Shown here piece by piece: positions 44,709 to 52,893 of a stretch of DNA of 64,000 nucleotides. Numbering within the stretch: position 1 is the first letter of the stretch; each line of letters opens with the position of its first letter. Location of the stretch: NCBI GenBank assembly GCA_965242735.1, contig OZ251497.1, positions 1,302,001 through 1,366,000 on the forward strand, read 5' to 3'. The DNA is from G958295645 sp965242735. Lineage in GTDB: Bacteria > Gemmatimonadota > Gemmatimonadetes > Longimicrobiales > Gaopeijiaceae. The notes below the pieces were generated by a model, which was not told where the DNA came from, searched no databases, and was given only the letters and a program-made list of their open reading frames with translations. The position numbers and the translations under genes are program-made.

Positions 44709-46001
44709 ATGCCTGCGAAGACCGCCGCCGCCGTGGCCCGCCGCGCTGCTTCATCGGTTCTTGCGGCGGCCTGCGTCTTGGCCGCCGCGGCGCCCGCCCG
44801 CGCACATCAGCCGGAGCCCGGCAAGCTCGGGCAGCCGCTCGCCGGTGGCCCGCACGCCCGCACCCATCAGCTGGCTGCGGCCAGCTCCACGGCGACGTAC
44901 CGGGGGCTCACGCCCGTGCGCGCCCATCAGCTGGAGCCGTGGACCCTGGCCGATCCTCCGCTCTTCGAAGTGGGGCGGGGCGGGGGCGACGGCGTGCTCT
45001 TCGAATACGTTGGAGGCGCCGCCGTCATGGCCGACGGGAGCGTGCTGGTGGCGGACCGGGGACCGCGCCAGATACTGCGGTTGTCGCCGGCGGGGGAGGT
45101 GATCGAGGTCTACGGCGGAGCTGGGCAAGGACCGGGCGAGTTCCGGTGGCTGCAGCACGTCTTCGCCGAAGGCGACACGATTCTGGCGTACGATTCCGGC
45201 GCGCGGCGCGTCACGGCTTGGCACCCGGGCGCGGCGGAGCCGGAACTCCGGTCGCTGCCCCAGGTCAACGGCATGCCGACCAGCCTACGGGCCATGGCGT
45301 CGTCCACCGCTTGGCTCGTCGAACTGAACGCCTATCCCGCGCCGGACGAGCGGGCGGGCCTCAAGGAACGGCGGCGCGAATTCTTCTCCTTCGACGCCGA
45401 CGCCGACGAAGCGACGTCCATGGGCACGCGGCATGTGGGCTACGACTTCGTGCACCACGTCGAAGGCGGCAACATGGCGAATAGCGTGCCGTTTCTCGGC
45501 GCGGCCCGCATGGCGGGGGTCGGCGGCCAGTGGCTGTTCGCGCCGATGGACGACGCCGCGCTTGAACTGTGGTCGCCGGGCGCCGGGTCGCCCGAGCGGC
45601 GCATCCTGTTGCCCGTCGAGCGCGTCCCGTACGGCCGCGACGCCATCCAGGCCTTGCGGGTCCAGGAGACCTCCGGCGCGCCCCCCGAGGACGCCGCGCT
45701 GATTCGGGCGCAGTTCGACGGCGTGCTCGCGGACCTGCCGCCGCTGGCGCCGCCCGTCGCGCAACTCGTGAAGATGGGGCGCGACGTGTGGGTCCAGCCG
45801 TTCTCGTCCGATTTGAGGGGTGCGGCGGAGTGGCTCGTCGTGGACCCCGTCGCCGGGGTCGCGCGAGCGGCGGCCACCGTCGATCCGGAGCTGACGTTGC
45901 TGGCAGGCTCGGACGACGTGGCCGTCCTTCTGGGCCGAACTCAGGACCTGGAAGAGCAATTCGTTCAAGTCCGAAGGATCGTCCGGGGCTCCGGCCGGTG
46001 A
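44709..46001 (+). CDS. Exported 6-bladed beta-propeller protein
   Basis: A 430-residue protein with a Sec signal (cut near APARA) and then a degenerate repeat in the mature N-terminus: AHQPEPGKL, THQLAAAS and AHQLEPWTL, which seem to be small duplications of one segment. The propeller follows with AAVMADGSVLVADRG, GAGQGPGEF, and C-terminal LLAGSDDVAVLLGRTQDLEEQ. It is a close paralogue of the gene at 48453-49577: TSMGTRHVGYDFVH versus ESMGTRHMAYDFVH. Function unknown. It reads into the RNase Z gene, which begins 25 bases later. Confidence 0.8.
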   Translation: MPAKTAAAVARRAASSVLAAACVLAAAAPARAHQPEPGKLGQPLAGGPHARTHQLAAASSTATYRGLTPVRAHQLEPWTLADPPLFEVGRGGGDGVLFEYVGGAAVMADGSVLVADRGPRQILRLSPAGEVIEVYGGAGQGPGEFRWLQHVFAEGDTILAYDSGARRVTAWHPGAAEPELRSLPQVNGMPTSLRAMASSTAWLVELNAYPAPDERAGLKERRREFFSFDADADEATSMGTRHVGYDFVHHVEGGNMANSVPFLGAARMAGVGGQWLFAPMDDAALELWSPGAGSPERRILLPVERVPYGRDAIQALRVQETSGAPPEDAALIRAQFDGVLADLPPLAPPVAQLVKMGRDVWVQPFSSDLRGAAEWLVVDPVAGVARAAATVDPELTLLAGSDDVAVLLGRTQDLEEQFVQVRRIVRGSGR

Positions 46002-46026
46002 GCGACGAGCGGCCCCGCCGGACTCG

Positions 46027-46965
46027 ATGATTCGCGTCCGGTTCCTGGGCACGGCCGCGGCCCGTCCCACCGTCGCCCGCAACGTGGCCGGCATCGCCGT
46101 CCACCGCACGGGGCGCGCCGGGAGCGGCAACGTCGGCGCCGATTCGTTTCTGTGGGACTGCGGCGAAGGCACCCAGCGCCAGATCATGCGGTTCGGCTCC
46201 GGCTTCTCGTTCTCGCACGTCTTCGTGACGCACGCGCACGCCGATCACTTCCTGGGACTCCCCGGCCTCCTGCGCACGATGGGGCTTCAGGGCAGGGAGG
46301 AGGACCTCGTCGTCTACGGCCCGGCGAGCGCCGAACGCGACTTGCGCTCGGCGGTCCGAATGGGCGTGGGCCGGCCGGGCTACCGCGTCGAAGTGCGGGT
46401 GGCGGAACCGGGCGCCAGGCTGTCCTTCGACGGCTGGTCGATGCAGGTGTTCCGGGTCGTCCACGGCGTGCCCGCGGTCGGGTACGCGCTTGTGGAGGAG
46501 GCCCGCCTGGGCCGCTTCGACATCGAGCGCGCCCGCGCGCTGGGCGTCCCGGAGGGCCCGCTCTTCGGGCGGCTTCACCGCGGCGAGACCGTCGAGCTGG
46601 AGGATCGCACCGTGTCGCCCGCCGACGTGGTCGGACCGCCGCGGCCGGGACGCAAGGTGGTCTACGCCGGCGACACGCGGCCGTGCCCCGAGACCGTCTC
46701 GGCGGCCCGGGCGGCCGACCTGCTCATCCACGAAGCCACGTTCGCGGTCGACGAGGGCGCGCGCGCCCGCGAAACAGGCCATTCCACGACCGCCGAAGCC
46801 GCCGAAGTCGCCGCCCGCGCCGGCGCCGAGCGGCTCGTCCTCACCCACCTGTCGGCCCGCTACTCCGACCGCCCCAAGGTCCTGGAAGCGCAGGCGCGAA
46901 GCGTGTTCCCCGCGTCCGTCGTCGCGCACGACGGCCTGTTGGTCGAGGTGGGGTTGCGTGACTGA
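46027..46965 (+). CDS. rnz: Ribonuclease Z
   Basis: A 312-residue beta-lactamase-fold nuclease with RNase Z landmarks: VRFLGTAAARPT at the start, LWDCGEGTQRQIM, the metal-binding THAHADHFLGLPGLL, the central VHGVPAVGYAL, AGDTRPC, and the late LTHLSARY. This enzyme cuts the 3' trailer from tRNA precursors, which matters when the CCA end is not encoded, as for the tRNA-Leu in this window. It lies 25 bases after the propeller gene and they may be in one transcript. Start ATG at 46027 fits the family. Confidence 0.93.
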   Translation: MIRVRFLGTAAARPTVARNVAGIAVHRTGRAGSGNVGADSFLWDCGEGTQRQIMRFGSGFSFSHVFVTHAHADHFLGLPGLLRTMGLQGREEDLVVYGPASAERDLRSAVRMGVGRPGYRVEVRVAEPGARLSFDGWSMQVFRVVHGVPAVGYALVEEARLGRFDIERARALGVPEGPLFGRLHRGETVELEDRTVSPADVVGPPRPGRKVVYAGDTRPCPETVSAARAADLLIHEATFAVDEGARARETGHSTTAEAAEVAARAGAERLVLTHLSARYSDRPKVLEAQARSVFPASVVAHDGLLVEVGLRD

Positions 46966-47109
46966 TGGGCGCCGCCGATTGTCTTGCCCGAGGCCAACTT
47001 TTACGCAAGGACAAGGACTGTAGCAAGCGACCAATGCTGGTCGCCTGCGAGGTGCGGGTTCCGGAGGGGCCGAGCAACGAAACCCATTCCATCAAGGAAG
47101 GGGGAACGC

Positions 47110-48387
47110 ATGAACAGACTGAAGCAAATGGCGGGGGCGCTGATGTTGCTGGCGCCTCTGGCGGCGTGCGACGGAGGCACGTCTCCTCCGCCGACCGGCT
47201 CGGTCGATCCGCCGACCGGCTCGATCGAAGGAACGGTGACCATCGAGGGGACGGGCGCGGACGGCGTGATGGTGACGCTGAGCAACGGTAGGACGACGAC
47301 GACGGCCGGCGGGGGAGCCTACCGGTTCACTGGCGTCGAAGGCGGAGCGTACACGGTCACGATCAGCGGCTATCCGCCGGACGCGAACTTCCATGCGACG
47401 CAGGCTTTGGCCACCATCGTGTCGGCCAACCAAGTGGTTCAGGTCAACTTCTCGGGCTCGTACATTCGCACATCGAACATCCTGGGTGCAGTGACGGTGG
47501 AAGGCGTCGGGCAGTCGGGGTTGACCCTGTTGTTGTCGGGGATGTCGGAAGACACGACGACGACGGCTACCTATGGCGTGTTCGCATTCACGGGGCTTCG
47601 CGCGGGGACGTACACGGTCGAGGTGTCGGGCTACGACAGCGAGGCGTACAGCTTCTCGAACACGAGCCAGAGCGCGACGGTCGGCGTGGGCACTGCCGCT
47701 GAGCTGAACTTCGAGGGCACGTACATTCGCACGTCGAGCATCCTGGGCTCCGTCACGTTGGACGGCACGGGCCTGTCCGGGTTGACCTTGTTGCTGTCGG
47801 GGATGTCGGAGGACACGACGACGACGGCCAGCGACGGCGCGTTCGCGTTCACGGGGCTTCGCGCCGGGACGTACACGGTCGAGGTGTCGGGTTTCGACAG
47901 CGAGGCGTACAGCTTCTCGAACACGAGCCAGAGCGCGACGGTGGGCATGGGTGCGTCCGCTGAGCTGAAATTCGAGGGCACGCACATCCGCACGGCGAGC
48001 ATTCGCGGAACGGTGATGGTGGGCGAGGCCGGGCTGTCGGGCGTCCAGGTGCTCTTGAAGCAAGGCCAGGTGGATATTGCCACGGCGGAGACGGACGACG
48101 CGGGCTCGTACGAGTTCGAGAACCTTCAGGCCGGGTCGTACTCGGTGACGATTTCCGGGTTCGACGCCCGGAAGTACGGGTTCGAGATCACGACGCTCAA
48201 CGCGAGCCTGGACGTGGGCGAGATCGCGAACCTGAACTTCGAGGGCAGGGCATTGGGCGCGCCGAGCATCCAGGGCGCGGTGACAGCATGGGAAGCGGGC
48301 CAGCCCGGGTTGACGGTGGCGATGTCGCCGCCTGCCGTCGGCGATTATTCTGAGCTGGTCGCGTTGATGGTATCGGCCCAAAGATGA
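47110..48387 (+). CDS. Lipoprotein with 87-residue carboxypeptidase-regulatory-like repeats
   Basis: The start ATG follows AAGGAAGGGG and gives a lipoprotein signal (MNRLKQMAGALMLLAPLAAC). The 425-residue body is a series of beta-sandwich repeats of the CarboxypepD-reg/SdrB-like type. Each has SILGxVTxxGxGxSGLTLLLSG-like opening, a GxFAFTGLRAGTYTVEVSG core and an AELNFEGTxIRT link. Repeat boundaries at 47461, 47722 and 47983 show an exact 261-base (87-residue) period, and the second and third units are nearly identical, which tells of recent duplication. The last unit stops early (VTAWEAGQPGLTVAMSPPAVG) and the reading frame then ends in unrelated residues, so the 3' end may have been truncated. 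The next gene begins 66 bases later. Confidence 0.82.
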   Translation: MNRLKQMAGALMLLAPLAACDGGTSPPPTGSVDPPTGSIEGTVTIEGTGADGVMVTLSNGRTTTTAGGGAYRFTGVEGGAYTVTISGYPPDANFHATQALATIVSANQVVQVNFSGSYIRTSNILGAVTVEGVGQSGLTLLLSGMSEDTTTTATYGVFAFTGLRAGTYTVEVSGYDSEAYSFSNTSQSATVGVGTAAELNFEGTYIRTSSILGSVTLDGTGLSGLTLLLSGMSEDTTTTASDGAFAFTGLRAGTYTVEVSGFDSEAYSFSNTSQSATVGMGASAELKFEGTHIRTASIRGTVMVGEAGLSGVQVLLKQGQVDIATAETDDAGSYEFENLQAGSYSVTISGFDARKYGFEITTLNASLDVGEIANLNFEGRALGAPSIQGAVTAWEAGQPGLTVAMSPPAVGDYSELVALMVSAQR

Positions 48388-48452
48388 GGGCTTCGACAGC
48401 GGTCGCGAAGCTGCCGCCTAGCTACTATGTGCTTCAAGGAGTCACCCAGCCA

Positions 48453-49577
48453 ATGACCAGAATCGTCTTCTTCGGTTGCATGCTCGCGCTTGCCGGGCCC
48501 GGACAAGCCTCTCAGCTCCCCCAGTGGAGCTTGGCCGATCCGCCCATCGCGGAGGTCGGCCTGGGCGACGGCGTCCTGTTCGGCAACGTTGGGGGTGCTG
48601 CGGTCATGGCAGATGGAAGCGTGTTGATCAGGGACTGGCAATCCGAAGAAATCGTGCGACTGTCCCCGGCCGGCGACGTCATGGAAGTCTTCGGCGGACG
48701 TGGGGACGGGCCGGGCGAGTTTCGGTCTCTCCGAAGGGTGTTCGCGCTGGGCGACACGATCGTGGCCTACGACTACAATTTCTCTCGGGTGACGATTTGG
48801 CGGCCTGGAGACGGAGAACCGGAGACCCATTCGTTGCCCGAGCTCAACGGATATCCGGCGGACTTGAGGTCGGTACTGTCGTCCAACACTTGGATTATCG
48901 AGGAAAACATTCCTGTGTCGAGGGACGAAGAGGCGGGATTGCAGGAGCGGCGAAGCGAGTTGTTGTTGTTAGACGTCGAGACGGGAGATGCCGAGTCCAT
49001 GGGAACCCGGCATATGGCTTACGACTTCGTGCACCGCCTTGAAGTCGGAGTTTCGTCGTACGGCGTACCGTTTCTTGGAACGGCTCACGTTGCATCCGTA
49101 GCCGGCATGGGGCTCTTCATCGGCATGGACGACGTCTCTCTCGAATTGTGGTCGCCCGAACGCGGCGGGCCAGAGCGGCGTGTCTTGTTGCCGATTCGAC
49201 GATCTCGATACAGCCGCGACGCGATTCGTTCTGCGCGAGAAGAGGCGTTGTCCCGCGTCTCCGGCGAGCATGCGGCCTTGGTCCGAGAGCGGTTCGACGG
49301 CGCGCTCGAGGACTTGCCCCCGCTGGCTCCGCCGGTACAGAGGATCGTGAGGATGGGCGAAGACGCGTGGATACAGCCCTTCGCTGCGGACACGGGAGTC
49401 GTCGAATGGATCGTCGTGCGCCCGCTCTCGGCGAGCGTGGTGGCCACTGCGGCCGTTGATCCGAGCATGAGACTCCTCGCCGGCTCGCGAGACGTGGCCG
49501 TGCTCCTGGGCGAGACGGAGGACCTCGGGGAGCAGTTTGTGCAGTTGCGACGGATCGTTCGAGAACCCGGCCGATGA
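48453..49577 (+). CDS. Exported 6-bladed beta-propeller protein
   Basis: The ATG at 48453 begins a Sec-type signal (MTRIVFFGCMLALAGPGQAS); an in-frame ATG at 48384 would add 23 residues with no signal character. The 374-residue product is a paralogue of the gene at 44709. It shares WSLADPPIAEVGLGDGVLF, AAVMADGSVLIRDW, GRGDGPGEF, GTRHMAYDFVH and the final LLAGSRDVAVLLGETEDLGEQ. Its Cys in the signal (FFGC) does not form a good lipobox. GC is a little lower than in the neighbour paralogue. Function unknown. The tyrA gene starts 20 bases after its stop. Confidence 0.8.
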   Translation: MTRIVFFGCMLALAGPGQASQLPQWSLADPPIAEVGLGDGVLFGNVGGAAVMADGSVLIRDWQSEEIVRLSPAGDVMEVFGGRGDGPGEFRSLRRVFALGDTIVAYDYNFSRVTIWRPGDGEPETHSLPELNGYPADLRSVLSSNTWIIEENIPVSRDEEAGLQERRSELLLLDVETGDAESMGTRHMAYDFVHRLEVGVSSYGVPFLGTAHVASVAGMGLFIGMDDVSLELWSPERGGPERRVLLPIRRSRYSRDAIRSAREEALSRVSGEHAALVRERFDGALEDLPPLAPPVQRIVRMGEDAWIQPFAADTGVVEWIVVRPLSASVVATAAVDPSMRLLAGSRDVAVLLGETEDLGEQFVQLRRIVREPGR

Positions 49578-49596
49578 CCGGGCAGCCAGCAAGCGC

Positions 49597-50490
49597 ATGG
49601 CCGCCGACGATCCGCATTTGCCCCTGACTCCCGGCGGCGCCGTGGTCGTCGTGGGCCTGGGCGCGATGGGCGGTTCCGTGGCCAAGGCTTGTGCCGCGAG
49701 GTGGCCGTCGATGCGCGTGCAAGGCGTCGACCCTTCGGCCGAGAACGCTCGGTTGGCGGCACGCGACGGCGTGGAGGTGGTCGGCGGGCTCGACCAGTGT
49801 CGTCTCGACGGCTCGGCCGTGGTGTATGCGGCTCCGCTCGACGTCACTGTTTCGCTCGTGGAGGCCGAGGTTGCGCACTGGAGCAGGGCGGCGGTCGCAA
49901 CCGATGTGGCAAGCCTTAAGGTGCCCGTTCTGGCGGCGGCCGGGCGGGCTGGGGACGGGGTCGGCGCCGGGGACGGCCCGTTCGTGGGCGCCCACCCGAT
50001 GTGCGGCTCCGAGGCGGGCGGCTACGGCGCCGCGCGGGCCGATCTGTTCGAGGGCGCGACGATCTGGCTTTGCCCAGGGCCGTGTTCCGAGGACGCGCTG
50101 CCCAGGGCGGAGTCGTTCTGGCGGGCGCTCGGAGGCCGTCCTCGCGTCGCCGATCCCGAACGGCACGACCGACTGATGTCCCGGGCCAGCCATCTGCCCC
50201 AGCTCGTCTCGTGGGCGCTGGGCAGCGTGCTGGCGGAGGACGGCGTGACGCGCGCAGACTTGGGTCCGGGCGGCCGCGACATGACCCGGCTAGCAGCCTC
50301 CTCGCCCGAGATGTGGCTGCCCTTGCTCGAGGCGGCCGCGGCCGACGACGCCCAAGCGCTTCGGCGGCTCGAACGAGCGGTGGCGGGGCTCCGCCGGGCG
50401 TTGGAGCGCAAGGACTCGGCCGCGTTGCACAAGATGATTCGGGAGGCGCGGCGGTGGGCGGCCGGGCATGGCGAGACGCCGCGATCCTAG
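49597..50490 (+). CDS. tyrA: Prephenate dehydrogenase
   Basis: The 297-residue protein has a Rossmann start, VVVVGLGAMGGSVAKA (GxGxxGG), the ATDVASLKVPVL region, and the substrate-binding GAHPMCGSEAGGYGAARADLFEGA block typical of the prephenate/arogenate dehydrogenase family. It then has a helical dimerisation half with SRASHLPQLVSWAL. It oxidises prephenate to 4-hydroxyphenylpyruvate in tyrosine synthesis. The gene order tyrA - aroA - cmk is a known conserved arrangement. Here tyrA ends 10 bases before the first of two mini-ORFs that lead into the fused aroA-cmk gene. Confidence 0.92.
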   Translation: MAADDPHLPLTPGGAVVVVGLGAMGGSVAKACAARWPSMRVQGVDPSAENARLAARDGVEVVGGLDQCRLDGSAVVYAAPLDVTVSLVEAEVAHWSRAAVATDVASLKVPVLAAAGRAGDGVGAGDGPFVGAHPMCGSEAGGYGAARADLFEGATIWLCPGPCSEDALPRAESFWRALGGRPRVADPERHDRLMSRASHLPQLVSWALGSVLAEDGVTRADLGPGGRDMTRLAASSPEMWLPLLEAAAADDAQALRRLERAVAGLRRALERKDSAALHKMIREARRWAAGHGETPRS

Positions 50491-50500
50491 GGGGCGGTGC

Positions 50501-50578
50501 ATGGGCAGCCGCACGGGGCTGATCGCGAGCGGCGTAATGGCCCCGGTGCGGTCCCCTTACGCAGACGGCGGCGCATGA
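50501..50578 (+). CDS. Mini-ORF 1, 25 codons, coupled leader of aroA-cmk
   Basis: This frame of 25 sense codons starts at the first ATG of the 74-base repeat (MGSRTGLIASG at its N-terminus) and ends with a TGA that overlaps the ATG of mini-ORF 2 (ATGA at 50575-50578). GGGGCGG precedes it after the tyrA stop. Its first residues copy those of EPSP synthase (MSGRTELIA). It is likely a by-product of duplication, but the chain of overlaps could let ribosomes travel from tyrA to aroA. Confidence 0.45.
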   Translation: MGSRTGLIASGVMAPVRSPYADGGA

Positions 50579-50652
50579 CGGGCCGCACGGGGCTGATCGC
50601 AAGCGGCGCAATGCCCCGGGTGCGGCCCCGCTGCGCAGACGGCAGCGCATGA
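50575..50652 (+). CDS. Mini-ORF 2, 25 codons, coupled leader of aroA-cmk
   Basis: The second copy of the 74-base unit yields another 25-codon frame (MTGRTGLIASG at the start), whose TGA overlaps the authentic aroA ATG (ATGA at 50649-50652). Since 74 is not a multiple of three, each copy starts in a different frame, and each frame closes exactly on the next start codon. Expression is inferred, not shown. Confidence 0.45.
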   Translation: MTGRTGLIASGAMPRVRPRCADGSA

Positions 50653-52823
50653 GCGGCCGAACGGAGCTGATCGCAAGGGCGCCGGGCGACAAGTCGGTGA
50701 GCCAGCGGGCGCTGATCCTGGGCTCGATGGCGGAAGGCGAGAGCCGGGTTCGGGGGTTGCTTCGGAGCGCCGACCCGCTCGCCACGGGCCGCGCCGTTCG
50801 CGCCCTGGGGGTCGAGGTGACCGGTCTGGAGGGCGGCCCCGAGGAGGCCGTCCTGATTCGCAGCAGGGGCCGGCGCGCGTGGCGGCAACCGCCGGGCCCG
50901 CTCGACCTTTGCAACAGCGGCACGGGCGCGCGGCTCCTGGCCGGAGCGCTGGCTGCACAGCCCCTTTCCGTCGTGCTCGACGGGGACGCCTCGTTGCGCC
51001 GTCGGCCGATGGAGCGCATCGCGACGCCGCTGCGGCGGATGGGCGCGCGCGTGTCGTACATGGGAAAGCCCGGCCGACTGCCGATGCGGATCGAAGGCGG
51101 AACGTTGGCGGCGGCGGACTACGAAAGCCCGGTGGCGAGCGCGCAGGTCAAGAGCGCGGTTCTTCTGGCCGGCGTGGGCGCGGGCGTCGAGATCGAGGTG
51201 TCGGAGCCCCGGCGTTCGCGCGATCACACCGAGCGCATGTTGGAGGCCATGGGCGCGACGGTCCGCGAGGAGGAGCGGGACGGCCGGTGGTTCGTGCGGG
51301 CGGCGCCCCCGGACGGAGAGCTGGCCCCGCTGGACATGCAGGTCCCGGCGGACCCGTCGTCCGCGGCGTTCCTACTTGGCTTGGCCGCCTTGTCGGAGGG
51401 GCTGGCCGTCGTCGTGCCGGGCGTGGGCCTGAGCGAGACGCGCACCGGCTTCTTCCGCGTGCTGGAGCGGATGGGGGCCGAAGTGAAGGTGTCCCGCAGG
51501 GGATCGGAAGGGGGCGAGGCGGTGGGCGACGTTCGGGTGGCGGGGCAGGGAGGACTTCGGGCGGTGGACGTGGCGGGCAGCGAAGTGCCGGGGATGATCG
51601 ACGAGATTCCGCTCCTGGCGGCGATGGCGGCGCGCGCCGAGGGCGTCACGCGGATCGCGGGCGCGGGCGAGCTGCGGGTGAAGGAGTCGGACCGCTTGGC
51701 CGCGCTGGCCGCCAATCTCCGGGAAGTCGGCGTGCCGGTGGAGGAACGGGCGGACGGGATCGAGGTCGAAGGCGTCCGGCGTCCGCTGTCGGGGCGCGTG
51801 CGCAGCTTCAGCGACCACCGCGTGGCCATGGCGTTCGGCGTTCTGGGCGCCACGCCGCGATGCGAGTTCGAGATCGACGATCCGGCGGTGGCCGGCGTCA
51901 GCTTCCCGGGCTTCTGGGACCTCCTGGCTCGGGCAAGCGAACGGGCCGATGCGGGCCGTCTTGTGTCGCTTGGCGGCTCCGGGCCCGGCGGAGGTGCCGC
52001 GGCCCGGTCGCCCGTCGCGGCGACGGCCGAAGGCGTTCCCGCCGCCGATCGTCAAATCCGTCACTCGGATCGAAGCGCCCGGCTCTCCCAGCCCAACCCG
52101 CAGTGCCCCGTCTGCGTTGTCGTCGCCATCGACGGTCCGGCGGGCGCGGGCAAGTCGACGACGGCGAGGGCGGTGGCCCGCAAGCTGGGCTTTCGGCACC
52201 TGGACTCGGGCGCGCTCTACCGCGCCGCGACCCACGCCCTGCTGGAGGCCGGCTGGACGGCCGAGAACGAGATCGCGCCGCGCGACGTTGCCGGCTTGCG
52301 CATCTCGGCTGGCTGGGACGGCGAAGCGATGCACGTCTGCCTGGACGGCCGTCGGCTTGCCGACGAGACGCTCCGGGCGGCGCCCGTCACCTCGCTGGTC
52401 TCGCAGGTCTCCGCGGCGCCCGCGGTCCGGGCCCGTCTGCTCGCCGTGCAGCGGGAAGCCGCGCAAGGACCCGGGCTGGTCGCGGACGGCCGCGACATGG
52501 GCACGGTGGTGTTCCCGCACGCGCAAGTGAAGGTCTTCCTGATCGCCGACGTGGACGAGAGAGCGCGACGCCGTCTGCTTCAGGACGGGATCGCGGTCCC
52601 CAGTCCGTCTCAGGTCGCCGAGCAGGCCGAGCGCTTGGCCGAGCGCGACCGCCTCGACGCCTCGCGGCAGGCGGCCCCTTTGGCGCAAGCGGCCGACGCC
52701 ACGCCGCTCGACACGACGGCCATGGGTTTCGCCGCCCAGGTGGACGCCATCGCCGGCCTCGTGGAGGAGGCCGGCCTCGTCGGTGCGGCAGCCGCCGAGA
52801 CTCCTCGCGTGCGCCACCAGTAG
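50649..52823 (+). CDS. aroA-cmk: Fused EPSP synthase - cytidylate kinase
   Basis: One 724-residue frame encodes two enzymes. Residues 1 to about 430 are EPSP synthase: APGDKSVSQRALIL, LDLCNSGTGARLLAGAL, DEIPLLAAMAARAEG and GELRVKESDRLAALA, which make the shikimate-3-phosphate and PEP sites. A 50-residue linker rich in Ala, Gly, Ser and Arg follows. From about residue 485 the cytidylate kinase begins, with VVVAIDGPAGAGKSTTARAVA, GFRHLDSGALYRAATHAL and VADGRDMGTVVFPHA. EPSP synthase makes chorismate precursors; Cmk phosphorylates CMP. The two are often neighbours and sometimes fused. No stop or frameshift lies between them. The tail is typical for Cmk, and rpsA, often next, is absent. Confidence 0.93.
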   Translation: MSGRTELIARAPGDKSVSQRALILGSMAEGESRVRGLLRSADPLATGRAVRALGVEVTGLEGGPEEAVLIRSRGRRAWRQPPGPLDLCNSGTGARLLAGALAAQPLSVVLDGDASLRRRPMERIATPLRRMGARVSYMGKPGRLPMRIEGGTLAAADYESPVASAQVKSAVLLAGVGAGVEIEVSEPRRSRDHTERMLEAMGATVREEERDGRWFVRAAPPDGELAPLDMQVPADPSSAAFLLGLAALSEGLAVVVPGVGLSETRTGFFRVLERMGAEVKVSRRGSEGGEAVGDVRVAGQGGLRAVDVAGSEVPGMIDEIPLLAAMAARAEGVTRIAGAGELRVKESDRLAALAANLREVGVPVEERADGIEVEGVRRPLSGRVRSFSDHRVAMAFGVLGATPRCEFEIDDPAVAGVSFPGFWDLLARASERADAGRLVSLGGSGPGGGAAARSPVAATAEGVPAADRQIRHSDRSARLSQPNPQCPVCVVVAIDGPAGAGKSTTARAVARKLGFRHLDSGALYRAATHALLEAGWTAENEIAPRDVAGLRISAGWDGEAMHVCLDGRRLADETLRAAPVTSLVSQVSAAPAVRARLLAVQREAAQGPGLVADGRDMGTVVFPHAQVKVFLIADVDERARRRLLQDGIAVPSPSQVAEQAERLAERDRLDASRQAAPLAQAADATPLDTTAMGFAAQVDAIAGLVEEAGLVGAAAAETPRVRHQ

Positions 52824-52824
52824 C

Positions 52825-52869
52825 CCGGACCCGTCCGGAAATCCGGTCTCGCCGGCGCAACCGGCGCCG
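52825..52869. terminator. Possible hairpins between convergent genes
   Basis: Two GC stems lie between the aroA-cmk stop and the convergent barrel gene: CCGGAC-CC-GTCCGG at 52825-52838 and CGGCGC-AACCG-GCGCCG at 52853-52869. There is no T-tract on either strand, so intrinsic termination is doubtful. Confidence 0.3.
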
Positions 52870-52893
52870 AAGCCGCCTCGGCCCAGCCTGCGG

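Larger units (their letters stand above)
50499..50670 (+). repeat. 74-base tandem duplication of the aroA start region
   Basis: A unit beginning GCATG and containing CGCACGGGGCTGATCGC repeats at 50499, 50573 and, in shortened form, 50647, exactly 74 bases apart. The third, partial copy is the true start of aroA (ATG at 50649). Copies one and two are highly similar over the whole unit. Confidence 0.93.

Noticed and set aside
47461..48250. Regular repeats as CRISPR array
   Set aside because: Period is 261 bases, in frame, and codes for beta-sandwich repeats.
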